Shown: positions 18,092 to 27,531 of the stretch, piece after piece
How positions within the stretch are numbered: position 1 is the stretch's first letter
How the letters are laid out: each line of letters begins with the position of its first letter
From: Dryocola sp032000125
GTDB taxonomy: Bacteria; Pseudomonadota; Gammaproteobacteria; Enterobacterales; Enterobacteriaceae
Reading direction: 5' to 3'
NCBI GenBank assembly: GCA_032000125.1
Contig: DAMALH010000002.1
Location: 62,001-126,000 of the forward strand
DNA length: 64,000 nucleotides
Notes under the pieces: generated by a model
Database searches by the model: none
Seen by the model: the letters and a program-made list of their open reading frames with translations, nothing else
What the model was told of the DNA's origin: nothing
Position numbers and translations under genes: made by a program

Positions 18092-19525
18092 TTACAACAA
18101 GCGTTGATAAAGGTCGCGGTAAGATTGAGCCGCCACCTGCCAGCTAAAATCCATACCCATAGCCTGACGCTGCACAAATCGCCACAGCGACGGGCGGGAC
18201 CACAACACGAAGGCACGCCGAATCGCTCTTAATAGCGACCAGGCGTTGCTGTCTTCAAAGACGAACCCGCTGGCGATACCGTCCGCCAGATTTTCCAGCG
18301 AACTGTCTGAAACGGTATCCGCAAGCCCACCTGTCCGCCGCACCAGCGGTAAGGTGCCGTACTTCAGACCGTACAACTGCGTTAAGCCGCACGGCTCAAA
18401 CCGGCTGGGCACCAGAATCACGTCCGCCCCGCCCATAATACGGTGGGAGAAGGCTTCGTGATAGCCGATCTGCACGCCTACCTGGCCTGGATGTTCCGCC
18501 GCCGCGGCAAGGAACCCTTCCTGCATAACCGCATCGCCCGCGCCCAACAGGGCTAGCTGACCGCCCTGCTCCAGCAGCCCCGGCAGCGCTTCGAGCACCA
18601 AATCCAGCCCTTTCTGGCTGGTTAAACGACTCACCACCGCAAAAAGCGGCGCTTTGTCGTTGACCTTAAGCCCCATCGCAATTTGCAGCTGGCGCTTGTT
18701 CTCGGCCTTTTCCTCAAGCGTGTCGCGGTTATAGCGCGCGGCAAGCAGCAGGTCGTGGGCCGGGTCCCAGATTTTATCATCCACGCCGTTCAATATGCCG
18801 GACAGGCGCCCTTCACGGTGGCGCTGACGCAGCAGCCCTTCCATGCCGTAGGCAAACTGCGGTTCGGTAATTTCCCGCGCGTAGGTCGGGCTGACCGCCG
18901 TTATATGATCGGCATAATAAAGGCCGGCTTTCAAATACGAAATTTGTCCGTTAAATTCCAGTCCGTTCACATCAAAGAACGACCAGGGCAGGTCAATATC
19001 ATCCATATGATGGGCGTAAAACAGCCCCTGATAGGCCAGGTTGTGCACGGTAAACACCGACTTTGCCGGGTTGCCACGCGCGCGCATATAGGCTGGCGCA
19101 AGGCCCGCGTGCCAGTCATGCGCATGCACGATATCCGGACGCCAGAAGGGATCCAGGCCGCAGGCCATCTCACAGGCCACCCAACCCAGCAGCGCAAAAC
19201 GCTGCACGTTATCAGGGTACGCGAACTGGTTAGTGTCGTGATAAGGGCTTCCTGGCCTGTCGTACAAATGAGGGGCGTCGATCAGGTAAATTCCCACGCC
19301 GCCGAAGTGGCCGTATAACAAAGCGATATGACCCGCAAAGGTATCGCGGTGGGCAACCACCTGCACATCAGCAATACCACGACGGATATCCGGGAAAGCA
19401 GGCAGCAAAACGCGTGTTTCCACGCCCCCAGCTATCTGGGCTGCGGGTAGCGCGCCGATAACATCAGCAAGCCCACCGGTTTTTAAGAGTGGGAATATTT
19501 CAGAACATACATGTAAGACCTGCAT
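18092..19525 (-). CDS. glgA: Glycogen synthase GlgA
   Basis: 477 residues, equal to E. coli, from MQVLHVCSEIFPLLKTGGLADV, which carries the ADP-glucose-binding KTGGL motif at the N-terminus. A GT5 enzyme that extends glycogen with ADP-glucose. Other signatures seen: HAHDWHAGLAP, SRLTSQKGLDL, and the C-terminal acidic motif PSRFEPCGLTQLYGLKYGT. Lies 107 bases after glgC in the glg operon. Confidence 0.98.
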   Translation of the reverse strand: MQVLHVCSEIFPLLKTGGLADVIGALPAAQIAGGVETRVLLPAFPDIRRGIADVQVVAHRDTFAGHIALLYGHFGGVGIYLIDAPHLYDRPGSPYHDTNQFAYPDNVQRFALLGWVACEMACGLDPFWRPDIVHAHDWHAGLAPAYMRARGNPAKSVFTVHNLAYQGLFYAHHMDDIDLPWSFFDVNGLEFNGQISYLKAGLYYADHITAVSPTYAREITEPQFAYGMEGLLRQRHREGRLSGILNGVDDKIWDPAHDLLLAARYNRDTLEEKAENKRQLQIAMGLKVNDKAPLFAVVSRLTSQKGLDLVLEALPGLLEQGGQLALLGAGDAVMQEGFLAAAAEHPGQVGVQIGYHEAFSHRIMGGADVILVPSRFEPCGLTQLYGLKYGTLPLVRRTGGLADTVSDSSLENLADGIASGFVFEDSNAWSLLRAIRRAFVLWSRPSLWRFVQRQAMGMDFSWQVAAQSYRDLYQRLL

Positions 19526-19632
19526 TATCGCTCCCGTATAGCAAGTCGCGGCGCTGTTTTCAGTCAGGTACAACGCCGAACGATAAAATGACCGCGCGCG
19601 GCAAGCGCCGCGCGCGGGTCAATCCTTCACAT

Positions 19633-20916
19633 CTAACCTTGCAGTTTGGCCAGCATGTCCCGGGTTACCAGCACTATGCCTTCTTCCGAGCGATAGAAGC
19701 GACGCCCGTCTTCTTCCGCGTTTTCGCCGATTACCATCCCTTCCGGGATAACACACGCCCTGTCGATAATGCAGCGGCGCAGACGGCACGAACGCCCAAC
19801 TTTCACATCCGGCAGCAGCACTGACGAATCGATATTACAAAACGAGTTAATACGCACCCGCGGGAACAGCACCGACTGCACCACCACCGACCCGGAGATA
19901 ATGCATCCCCCGGAAACCAGCGAGTTCAGCGTCATGCCGTGGCTACCCGAGCGGTCCTGCACAAATTTCGCCGGCGGCAAAGGTTCCATGTGGGTGCGTA
20001 TCGGCCATTCATGATCGTACATATCCAGCTCCGGCGTCACCGAAGCGAGGTCGAGGTTGGCTTTCCAGTAGGCTTCAAGCGTACCCACGTCGCGCCAGTA
20101 CGGTTCTGCGTTCGGGTCCGACTGCACGCAGGAAAGCGGGAACGGGTGCGCAAACGCCTCGCCGGACTTCATCACGTTAGGAATGATGTCTTTACCAAAA
20201 TCGTGGCTGGAATTTTCGTCGACATCGTCGGCCTCAAGCAGCTCGTAAAGGTAATCGGCGTTAAAAACATAAATCCCCATGCTGGCCAACGCTTTACTGT
20301 CATCACCCGGCATAGACGGCGGATTGGCCGGCTTTTCGACGAACTCGATTATCTTGTCTTCTTCGTCTACGGCCATCACGCCAAAAGCCGTCGCTTCGTG
20401 CAGCGGCACCGGCATACAGGCCACCGTACAGCGCGCCCCCTTCTCGACATGATCAATGAGCATGCGCGAGTAGTCCTGCTTGTAGATATGGTCTCCGGCC
20501 AGAATCACCACGTACTCGGCGTTATAGCGACGGATGATGTCGAGATTCTGGGTTACCGCATCTGCCGTACCGCGATACCAGTTTTCACCGTGCACGCGCT
20601 GCTGTGCGGGCAACAGGTCAACAAACTCGTTCATCTCTTCGCTAAAGAAGGACCAGCCGCGCTGAATGTGCTGCACAAGCGTATGGGACTGATACTGGGT
20701 AATCACACCGATGCGGCGGATCCCGGAGTTAATACAGTTGGATAAAGCAAAATCAATAATGCGGAACTTGCCGCCAAAGTGCACGGCGGGCTTCGCACGC
20801 GTTGCGGTTAAATCTTTTAATCGGGTACCGCGGCCACCTGCCAGAATAAGAGCAACAGATTTATTCGGCAGTTGTCTTGCCAACATCAGAGGATCGTTCT
20901 TCTCAAACCTAACCAT
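19633..20916 (-). CDS. glgC: Glucose-1-phosphate adenylyltransferase GlgC
   Basis: 427 residues (E. coli 431; the last few residues are missing). Makes ADP-glucose, the committed step of glycogen synthesis. Seen: the pyrophosphorylase signature ILAGGRGTRLKDLT, which includes the allosteric Lys/Arg N-terminal region, WYRGTADAVTQN, the substrate segment FGVMAVDEEDKIIEFVEKP, and a C-terminal left-handed beta-helix domain (SGGCIISGSVV). The start at 20916 follows AAAGGAG by 7 bases; upstream in-frame ATGs run into glgX. Confidence 0.97.
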   Translation of the reverse strand: MVRFEKNDPLMLARQLPNKSVALILAGGRGTRLKDLTATRAKPAVHFGGKFRIIDFALSNCINSGIRRIGVITQYQSHTLVQHIQRGWSFFSEEMNEFVDLLPAQQRVHGENWYRGTADAVTQNLDIIRRYNAEYVVILAGDHIYKQDYSRMLIDHVEKGARCTVACMPVPLHEATAFGVMAVDEEDKIIEFVEKPANPPSMPGDDSKALASMGIYVFNADYLYELLEADDVDENSSHDFGKDIIPNVMKSGEAFAHPFPLSCVQSDPNAEPYWRDVGTLEAYWKANLDLASVTPELDMYDHEWPIRTHMEPLPPAKFVQDRSGSHGMTLNSLVSGGCIISGSVVVQSVLFPRVRINSFCNIDSSVLLPDVKVGRSCRLRRCIIDRACVIPEGMVIGENAEEDGRRFYRSEEGIVLVTRDMLAKLQG

Positions 20917-20930
20917 GACTGACTCCTTTT

Positions 20931-22913
20931 TCATGACTTCTGGAATACGCAGACTCCGTGCGCAGGCCCATGCCATACAGCCATCACTACCGGGTTATCC
21001 TCACCGGCAAAAGGAGGAATGGCTCGCCACTCCCCTTCAGGTAATACGATATCTGCGACTTCTTCGGTGGCGTTTATCGTAATAAGCCAACGCTCGCTTA
21101 GTTGGATCTGTAAACGATGGATCCCGCTTTGCCATTCGTCAGCGCTCAGAGGTTGAGCCTCTTTATTTAACCAACGCACATTGTCATCGCCTTCCTCCCA
21201 CCAGCTATTTCGGGTTAATGCCGGAATAGACTGGCGTAGATGAATCAATGCCGCAGTAAAAGTCGTCAAGCCTTCGTTACTATGTTCCCAGTTAAGCCAC
21301 GTCAGGGCGTTGTCCTGGCAGTAGGCGTTATTGTTGCCGTGCTGGCTGTGGCCGTGTTCGTCACCGGCCAGCAGCATCGGCGTGCCCTGCGAGAGCAGCA
21401 ATGTGGTAAGCAACGAGTGCACGCTGTCGCGCCGCCGCTCTTTGATAATCAGGCTGGCTTCCAGCCCTTCAAACCCGTAGTTATTACAGTAGTTATTGTT
21501 CGTCCCGTCACGGTTGTCTTCGCCATTGGCTTCGTTGTGCTTGTGGTCAAAGCTCACGCAGTCGCGCAGGGTAAAACCATCGTGGGCGGTAATTAAATTT
21601 ATGCTGGTTGACGGGCGACGATCTCCACGGCGATAAACGTCGCTTGAACCCGCAAACCGGCAGGCGAATCCCCCCAGCGATAAATCCTGTCGTAACCAGA
21701 AACGGCGCATGCCGTCACGAAAATGGTCGTTCCATTCAGCAAACAGCGGCGGATAGTTACCAACCTGATACCCCCCCGCGCCAATATCCCAGGGCTCCGC
21801 AATCAGCTTGATCTGTGACAGAACGGGATCGTTTTTGATGGCTTCAAACAGCGGCGCGTCCTGGCGAAACTCGGGGGTTCTGCCCATCACCGACGCCAGA
21901 TCGAAGCGGAAGCCGTCAACGTGGCAGCTATCCACCCAATAGCGCAGGCAATCCACCATCTGAGCAACCACGCCAGGCCCGCTTAAGTTCAGCGTATTAC
22001 CGCAGCCCGTCCAGTTTTGATAATCGCCGTTGTCCATTAACCAATAATAGCTACGGTTATCGATTCCGCGCAGGGAGAAGGTCGGGCCGTCCAGATCCAG
22101 CTCGGCGCTGTGGTTGAGCACGATATCAAGGATCACTTCGATGCCCGCTTTATGCAGCGCTTTTATCGCGCCGCGCAGCTCGTCAGCGGCCTTCAGCGGA
22201 TCGCCGCCGGTCGCGTAATAACCTTCTGCCGCATAGAACGCTCGCGGGTTGTAGCCCCAATAATTGCTCAGTCCAAGATGCGCGACTCGCGGCTCGGTCA
22301 CAAAATGCGCCACCGGCAGCAATTCCAGGGCGGTAATACCCAGGCGTTTGAAATAGGCGATCATCACCGGATGACCAAGCGCGGCGTAGGTGCCTCGCAG
22401 TTCCGCCGGAATGCCCGGATGGTACAGCGTCAGGCCGCGAACGTGGGCTTCATAGATAACGGTGTTGCCCCACGGCGTGCGCGGGTGTTCATCGTCTTCC
22501 CAGTCGAATTTATCCTTCACCACTACGCACTTCGCCATTTCGGCGGCATCATCCTGCATATCGGGCTCGTCATGCCCGCCGTGGAAATGCGGATGATCGT
22601 TTAGCCCGCCTACCACCACGCGAGCGCAGGGATCGAGCAGCAGTTTGGCCGGATTAAAACGGTGTCCGTTATGCGGCTCCCAAGGCCCATGAACACGGTA
22701 GCCATAGTGCAATCCGGGCCTGGCGCCGGGCAGATAGCCGTGCCAGATATCGCCGGTACGGGTCGGCAAGTCGTAACGCTGCTCATGGCCGTGCTCGTCA
22801 AAGACGCACAGTTCAACTTTGTGAGCATGGGCGGAAAACAGGGTGAAATTCACGCCCTTCCCGTCATAGCTTGAACCGTACGGCGTCGGACTCCCGGCGG
22901 TGAGTTGCGTCAT
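20931..22913 (-). CDS. glgX: Glycogen debranching enzyme GlgX
   Basis: 660 residues (E. coli 657). A GH13 isoamylase-type enzyme that removes the short branches left by GlgP. Seen: an N-terminal CBM48 domain (about 1-130), then the (beta/alpha)8 motifs DIVLNHSAE, the nucleophile in DGFRFDLASVMGR, the acid IAEPWD and TAHDGFTLRD. Its ATG overlaps the glgB stop by 4 bases (ATGA), indicating translational coupling. Confidence 0.97.
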   Translation of the reverse strand: MTQLTAGSPTPYGSSYDGKGVNFTLFSAHAHKVELCVFDEHGHEQRYDLPTRTGDIWHGYLPGARPGLHYGYRVHGPWEPHNGHRFNPAKLLLDPCARVVVGGLNDHPHFHGGHDEPDMQDDAAEMAKCVVVKDKFDWEDDEHPRTPWGNTVIYEAHVRGLTLYHPGIPAELRGTYAALGHPVMIAYFKRLGITALELLPVAHFVTEPRVAHLGLSNYWGYNPRAFYAAEGYYATGGDPLKAADELRGAIKALHKAGIEVILDIVLNHSAELDLDGPTFSLRGIDNRSYYWLMDNGDYQNWTGCGNTLNLSGPGVVAQMVDCLRYWVDSCHVDGFRFDLASVMGRTPEFRQDAPLFEAIKNDPVLSQIKLIAEPWDIGAGGYQVGNYPPLFAEWNDHFRDGMRRFWLRQDLSLGGFACRFAGSSDVYRRGDRRPSTSINLITAHDGFTLRDCVSFDHKHNEANGEDNRDGTNNNYCNNYGFEGLEASLIIKERRRDSVHSLLTTLLLSQGTPMLLAGDEHGHSQHGNNNAYCQDNALTWLNWEHSNEGLTTFTAALIHLRQSIPALTRNSWWEEGDDNVRWLNKEAQPLSADEWQSGIHRLQIQLSERWLITINATEEVADIVLPEGEWRAIPPFAGEDNPVVMAVWHGPAHGVCVFQKS

Positions 22914-25096
22914 TCGCCCTCCCGGACAAGCCAGATAGTCGAAAGCGGCGGCAGCGTTAAGCTCAGTGAATGGTCGCGCCCGTGGCTTGACACCGCCTCG
23001 CTTTGCACCACGCCGCTGTTGCCGGTATTACTGCCGTGATAATGCATGGAGTCGGTATTGAGCTCTTCGCGCCAGCGGCCCGGCTGGTTAATGCCAAAGC
23101 GATAGTTATAGCGCGGCACCGGCGTGAAGTTGCTGGCGACAATCACCTCGTTGCCGTTTGCATCGCGGCGCACAAAAATAAACACCGAATTGACCTTATC
23201 TTCCACTACCAGCCATTCAAAGCCGTAGGTGTCAAAATCCAGCTCGTGCAGCGCCGCGTGATGGCGATAGGTGTGATTCAAATCGCGAACCAGGCGTTTG
23301 ACGCCGTGGTGCCAGTTGTCGCCGCCTTCCAGCAGATGCCAGTCCAGGCTGCTGTCGTGATTCCACTCGCGCCCCTGGGCGAACTCGTTGCCCATAAACA
23401 GCAGTTTTTTGCCAGGGAAGGCCCACATCCAGCCGTAATAGGCGCGCAGGTTGGCGAACTTCTGCCAGGCGTCGCCCGGCATCCTGTCGAGAATAGATTT
23501 CTTACCGTGAACGACCTCATCGTGCGAAAGCGGCAACACAAAGTTTTCGGTGCTGTTATAGAGCATGCCGAAGGTCATTTTGTCGTGGTGATACTGGCGA
23601 TGCACCGGATCGAGCTTCATGTAATCCAGCGTGTCGTGCATCCAGCCCAGGTTCCACTTAAACCAGAAGCCCAGCCCACCCGATGACGGGGGACGGGACA
23701 CGCCTGCAAAATCGGTCGATTCTTCCGCCATCGTTACCGCACCGGGCGTTTGCTCGCCGATAACGCGGTTGGTATTGCGCAGGAATTCGATGGCCTCTAA
23801 ATTTTCGCGCCCGCCTTTATCGTTGGGTATCCATTCACCCGGCTTGCGGCTGTAGTCGCGATAGATCATCGACGCCACCGCATCCACGCGCAGGCCGTCA
23901 ATGCCGAAGCGCTCAATCCAGTACAGCGCGTTGCCGACCAGGTAGTTGCTAACCTCGCGACGCCCGTAGTTATAAATCAGCGTATTCCAGTCCTGATGGT
24001 AGCCTTCGCGCGGGTCGCCATGTTCGTAGAGCGAGGTGCCGTCGAACGTTACAAGCCCCGCTTCATCCGTCGGGAAGTGGCCCGGCACCCAGTCAAGCAG
24101 CACGTTCAGCCCTGCCGCGTGGGCGGCATTGATAAAGTAGCGGAAATCCTCACGCGTGCCGAAACGGCGAGTAGGCGCATACAGGCCCTGCGGCTGATAG
24201 CCCCAGCTACCGTCAAACGGATGCTCGTTAATCGGCAGCAGTTCAAGATGGGTAAAGCCCATCTCTTTGACGTAAGGCACCAGTTGGTCCGCCAGTTCGC
24301 GGTAGCTAAGCCAGAAATTGTTGTCGGCGTGGCGACGCCATGAGCCGAGATGCACTTCGTAAATAGAGATGGGCTGGTCAAAACCGTTGGCTTTCTGCCG
24401 CACCGGACTAAGCGTGGTTTTCTCAGGCAGACCGCAAATCAGCGAGGCCGTTTCCGGGCGCATCTGGGATTCAAAAGCGTAAGGATCGGCCTTGATGCGC
24501 AGGTTGCCTTCGGAGTCGATCAGTTCAAACTTATAGAGCTGGCCGGAATGCGCGCCGGGAATAAACAATTCCCAGATCCCGCTTTCACGGCGCAGACGCA
24601 TCGGGTGGCGACGGCCGTCCCAGTAGTTAAACTGCCCCACCACGGAAACGCGGCGAGCGTTGGGTGCCCAAACGGAGAAACGCGTGCCGGTCACCCCATC
24701 CATGGTATCGGCATGGGCGCCCAGGGTTTCGTAAGGGCGAAGGTGCGTGCCTTCAGAGAGCAGCCAGCTATCCAGTTCCTGAATCAGCGGGCCAAAACGG
24801 TAAGGGTCATCAATCAGGTTTTCCTGGCCGTGCCAGATAACCGCTAACTGATAGCGAAAAAGATTTTTACGACGCGCAATAATTCCGCAGAAAAACCCAC
24901 GCGAGTCGAGGCATTCGAGCTTGCCGACTTTGCGCCCGGTTTTTGGTTCGATAACCCAGACTTCGGTTGCGTCTGGTAACAGCGCGCGGACTTCCAGCCC
25001 TGCTTCTGTTTTGTGCATCCCCAGCAAGGAAAAGGGGTCGGCAAAATGACCCGCAATCAGCGCATTTATCACGTCTTTTTCTGGAAGAACAGACAT
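22910..25096 (-). CDS. glgB: 1,4-alpha-glucan branching enzyme GlgB
   Basis: 728 residues, equal to E. coli, from MSVLPEKDVINALIAGHFADP. An upstream frame from 25162 adds 22 residues not found in the family. Forms alpha-1,6 branches. Seen: two N-terminal CBM48-like domains (about 1-225), then DWVPGHFPTDE, the nucleophile motif GLRVDAVASMIYRDYSR, the acid TMAEESTDF and LSHDEVVHGKKS. First gene of the operon; AGGA lies about 10 bases upstream. Confidence 0.98.
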   Translation of the reverse strand: MSVLPEKDVINALIAGHFADPFSLLGMHKTEAGLEVRALLPDATEVWVIEPKTGRKVGKLECLDSRGFFCGIIARRKNLFRYQLAVIWHGQENLIDDPYRFGPLIQELDSWLLSEGTHLRPYETLGAHADTMDGVTGTRFSVWAPNARRVSVVGQFNYWDGRRHPMRLRRESGIWELFIPGAHSGQLYKFELIDSEGNLRIKADPYAFESQMRPETASLICGLPEKTTLSPVRQKANGFDQPISIYEVHLGSWRRHADNNFWLSYRELADQLVPYVKEMGFTHLELLPINEHPFDGSWGYQPQGLYAPTRRFGTREDFRYFINAAHAAGLNVLLDWVPGHFPTDEAGLVTFDGTSLYEHGDPREGYHQDWNTLIYNYGRREVSNYLVGNALYWIERFGIDGLRVDAVASMIYRDYSRKPGEWIPNDKGGRENLEAIEFLRNTNRVIGEQTPGAVTMAEESTDFAGVSRPPSSGGLGFWFKWNLGWMHDTLDYMKLDPVHRQYHHDKMTFGMLYNSTENFVLPLSHDEVVHGKKSILDRMPGDAWQKFANLRAYYGWMWAFPGKKLLFMGNEFAQGREWNHDSSLDWHLLEGGDNWHHGVKRLVRDLNHTYRHHAALHELDFDTYGFEWLVVEDKVNSVFIFVRRDANGNEVIVASNFTPVPRYNYRFGINQPGRWREELNTDSMHYHGSNTGNSGVVQSEAVSSHGRDHSLSLTLPPLSTIWLVREGE

Positions 25097-25313
25097 GGCA
25101 TTCGTCCTGTTTATTGTATGTGTCACCGGATCCACCGCAACGCTCAGGCGCTGGCGTAACACTTATCATTGACCTAAAGGACAGCGTAAAAAGACTTTCT
25201 GAAAGCTGTTCCGCCCCACTAACGCTCACGACGATTTCTACCGTCCTGAGTTAAGCATAGCCAACGTGCTGTTTTACTCCTGGGAATTACTGCGATACAC
25301 CATGTTTGACGCG

Positions 25314-25340
25314 AAAAAAAGGGGCTGCAATGCCCCTTTA
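25314..25340 (-). terminator. asd terminator
   Basis: Read on the - strand: AAAGGGGC, a short loop, GCCCCTTTTTTT, 15 bases after the asd stop. A classic intrinsic terminator that separates asd from glgB. Confidence 0.9.
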
Positions 25341-25354
25341 GTATGAAAATATAA

Positions 25355-26461
25355 TCAGGCGAGCAGCCGCAACATCCTGCGCAGCGGTTCGGCAGCCCCC
25401 CACAAAAGCTGATCGCCAACGGTAAAGGCTGAAAGATATTCAGGCCCCATGTTCAGCTTGCGCAGACGGCCCACCGGCGTGGTCAAGGTGCCGGTCACCG
25501 CAGCAGGCGTCAGCTCGCGCATGGTGATTTCGCGGTCGTTTGGCACCACTTTCGCCCAGTCGTTATGCGCGCTAAGCATCGCTTCGATAGTTGGAATCGA
25601 AACGTCTTTTTTTAATTTAATGGTGAACGCCTGGCTATGGCAGCGCAGCGCGCCGACACGCACGCACAGGCCGTCAACGGGGATAGCGGTACTGGTGTTG
25701 AGGATCTTGTTGGTTTCCGCCTGTCCTTTCCACTCCTCGCGGCTCTGGCCGTTATCGAGCTGTTTGTCGATCCACGGAATCAGGCTGCCCGCCAGCGGCA
25801 CGCCAAAGTTGTCTACTGGCAGATTGCCGCTGCGGCTAAGATCGGTCACTTTGCGTTCGATGTCGAGGATGGCGGAGGCCGGATTGGCCAGTTCGCTGGC
25901 GACGTGGCTGTGCAACTGGCCCATCTGGCTTAGCAGTTCACGCATGTGACGCGCGCCGCCGCCGGACGCCGCCTGATAGGTCGCAACGGAAACCCAGTCA
26001 ACCAGATCGTTAGCAAACAGGCCGCCCAGGGACATCAGCATCAGGCTAACGGTACAGTTACCGCCGACAAAGGTTTTCACACCTTTGTTCAGGCCTTCCT
26101 GGATAACGTGCTGGTTTACCGGATCGAGAATGATAATGGCCTCATCTTCCATGCGTAGCGAAGAGGCGGCGTCAATCCAGTAGCCCTGCCAGCCGCTTTC
26201 ACGAAGCTTTGGGTAGATTTCATTGGTATAATCACCGCCCTGGCAAGTAATGATAATATCCAGTGCCTTCAGCGCTTCCAGAGAGTACGCGTCCTGAAGC
26301 GTGCCGGTAGACTGGCCGGCAAAAGACGGGGCGGCAAGGCCTAACTGGGAAGTTGAGAAGAAAACGGGACGAATGGCGTCAAAATCACGCTCTTCTACCA
26401 TGCGCTGCATGAGTACAGAGCCGACCATACCGCGCCAGCCAATAAAACCTACATTTTTCAT
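25355..26461 (-). CDS. asd: Aspartate-semialdehyde dehydrogenase Asd
   Basis: 368 residues (E. coli 367). Reduces aspartyl phosphate to aspartate semialdehyde for lysine, diaminopimelate, methionine and threonine synthesis. Seen: the NADP-binding start GFIGWRGMVGSVL, the catalytic cysteine C136 in GGNCTVSLML, and the substrate-binding RVGALRCHSQAF segment. Monocistronic, with its own terminator. I found no lysine riboswitch in the 142 bases before it. Confidence 0.98.
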   Translation of the reverse strand: MKNVGFIGWRGMVGSVLMQRMVEERDFDAIRPVFFSTSQLGLAAPSFAGQSTGTLQDAYSLEALKALDIIITCQGGDYTNEIYPKLRESGWQGYWIDAASSLRMEDEAIIILDPVNQHVIQEGLNKGVKTFVGGNCTVSLMLMSLGGLFANDLVDWVSVATYQAASGGGARHMRELLSQMGQLHSHVASELANPASAILDIERKVTDLSRSGNLPVDNFGVPLAGSLIPWIDKQLDNGQSREEWKGQAETNKILNTSTAIPVDGLCVRVGALRCHSQAFTIKLKKDVSIPTIEAMLSAHNDWAKVVPNDREITMRELTPAAVTGTLTTPVGRLRKLNMGPEYLSAFTVGDQLLWGAAEPLRRMLRLLA

Positions 26462-26627
26462 AGCGACTTATCCGTGCTGAAGAGTTTGCGTTGTGTGCAG
26501 TAATTGCAACTGCCATCCACCTTACAAAATGCAGCCAAAGTCGCAAGTGAAATTAATCAATGATATCCGCTGCATCAGAAACACAGCTTATTAGCGGTAA
26601 AACTTGGGTGTTTTTCGGGGAATAAAG

Positions 26628-27221
26628 ATGAACGAAATTATATCCGCAGCGGTTCTGCTGATCCTGATTATGGATCCGCTGGGCAACCTGCCGATTTTTA
26701 TGTCAGTGCTTAAACATACGGAGCCAAAGCGCCGCCGGAAAATCATGATCCGCGAGCTGCTTATCGCCCTGTTATTAATGCTGATTTTCCTGTTTGCCGG
26801 GGAAAAAATTCTTGCGTTTCTTAACCTGCGAGCGGAAACCGTGTCGATTTCTGGCGGGATTATTCTCTTCCTGATCGCCATAAAAATGATTTTCCCAAGC
26901 CAGGAAGGAAGCACCTCCGGCCTGCCGGCGGGCGAAGAGCCCTTTATCGTGCCGCTGGCCATTCCGCTGGTGGCCGGGCCGTCGCTGTTGGCAACCTTAA
27001 TGCTGCTCTCGCACCAGTACCCTAACCAGATGGGCCATTTAGTGGCCGCGCTGATGCTGGCCTGGGGCGGCACGGTAGCTATTCTGCTGCAGTCGTCTCT
27101 ATTCTTACGCCTGCTGGGTGAAAAAGGCGTGAACGCGCTGGAACGCCTGATGGGGCTGGTACTGATTATGATTTCCACCCAGATGTTCCTGGATGGCATT
27201 CGGACGTGGATGCAGGGGTGA
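26628..27221 (+). CDS. yhgN: MarC-family inner-membrane protein YhgN
   Basis: 197 residues, equal to E. coli YhgN; the start at MNEIISAAV was chosen by that match. Six hydrophobic segments, with the family's conserved MDPLGNLPIF near the N-terminus and PLAIPLVAGPSLLATLM in the middle. Despite the MarC name, the family has no established antibiotic-resistance function and the substrate is unknown. Divergent from asd, convergent with gntU. Confidence 0.94.
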   Translation: MNEIISAAVLLILIMDPLGNLPIFMSVLKHTEPKRRRKIMIRELLIALLLMLIFLFAGEKILAFLNLRAETVSISGGIILFLIAIKMIFPSQEGSTSGLPAGEEPFIVPLAIPLVAGPSLLATLMLLSHQYPNQMGHLVAALMLAWGGTVAILLQSSLFLRLLGEKGVNALERLMGLVLIMISTQMFLDGIRTWMQG

Positions 27222-27331
27222 TTTCTTGCGGCGGGCGGCGCGGGCTTACCCGCCATACCATCTTCTCACCGGGTAAAACTATCCTGCCAGGCGTTGCTAT
27301 TAGCCTTGCCACACCGCCCTGCTTTAGTCAG

Positions 27332-27356
27332 AAAAAAGGCTTCCGCATGGAAGCCT
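27332..27356 (-). terminator. Distal gntU terminator hairpin
   Basis: On the - strand: AGGCTTCC ATGC GGAAGCCT followed by TTTTTT. It is the only U-tailed copy of the two matching hairpins after gntU (the other is 27497-27516), and it lies 176 bases after the gntU stop. Confidence 0.8.
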
Positions 27357-27516
27357 CTGGTTGCTGACAAAGAAGGAAAAAACGTGGTTTTTCCTTCTTT
27401 GTGATGCTCAGCCGAAAATCAATGAATTGATTTCCCTTGTTTTTACATGACGGCACTTTTTAGTGTTGTCGCGCTGGAGAGTTTGTCATCAGTCTCAGGC
27501 TTCCGCAGGGAAGCCT
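27337..27516 (-). repeat. Terminator-bracketed 141-bp repeat, copy 1
   Basis: A core of about 141 bases (27356-27496) lies between two matching hairpins, AGGCTTCC-GCAT-GGAAGCCT (27337-27356) and AGGCTTCC-GCAG-GGAAGCCT (27497-27516). The core aligns without gaps to the reverse complement of 33496-33636 with about 17 mismatches by eye. Inside it is a perfect 15-base stem (27367-27381 / 27388-27402, ACAAAGAAGGAAAAA and complement) and a second hairpin GAAAATCAAT / ATTGATTT. The core ends are similar in inverted orientation (GCTGACAAA and GATGACAAA). Its sense orientation is the same as gntU. I do not recognise it as REP, ERIC or boxC. Confidence 0.85.
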
Positions 27517-27531
27517 TTCTAAAAAAACCAA

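Larger units (their letters stand above)
27222..27531. other. yhgN-gntU convergent intergenic region
   Basis: 310 bases without a gene. The left part (27222-27330) shows nothing I recognise beyond a GC-rich inverted repeat around GGCGGG / CCCGCC. The right part is the terminator-bracketed repeat described separately. Confidence 0.7.

Noticed and set aside
26462..26627. Possible lysine riboswitch before asd
   Set aside because: The asd leader is too short and lacks the long stem structure; nothing resembling the lysine aptamer core was seen.
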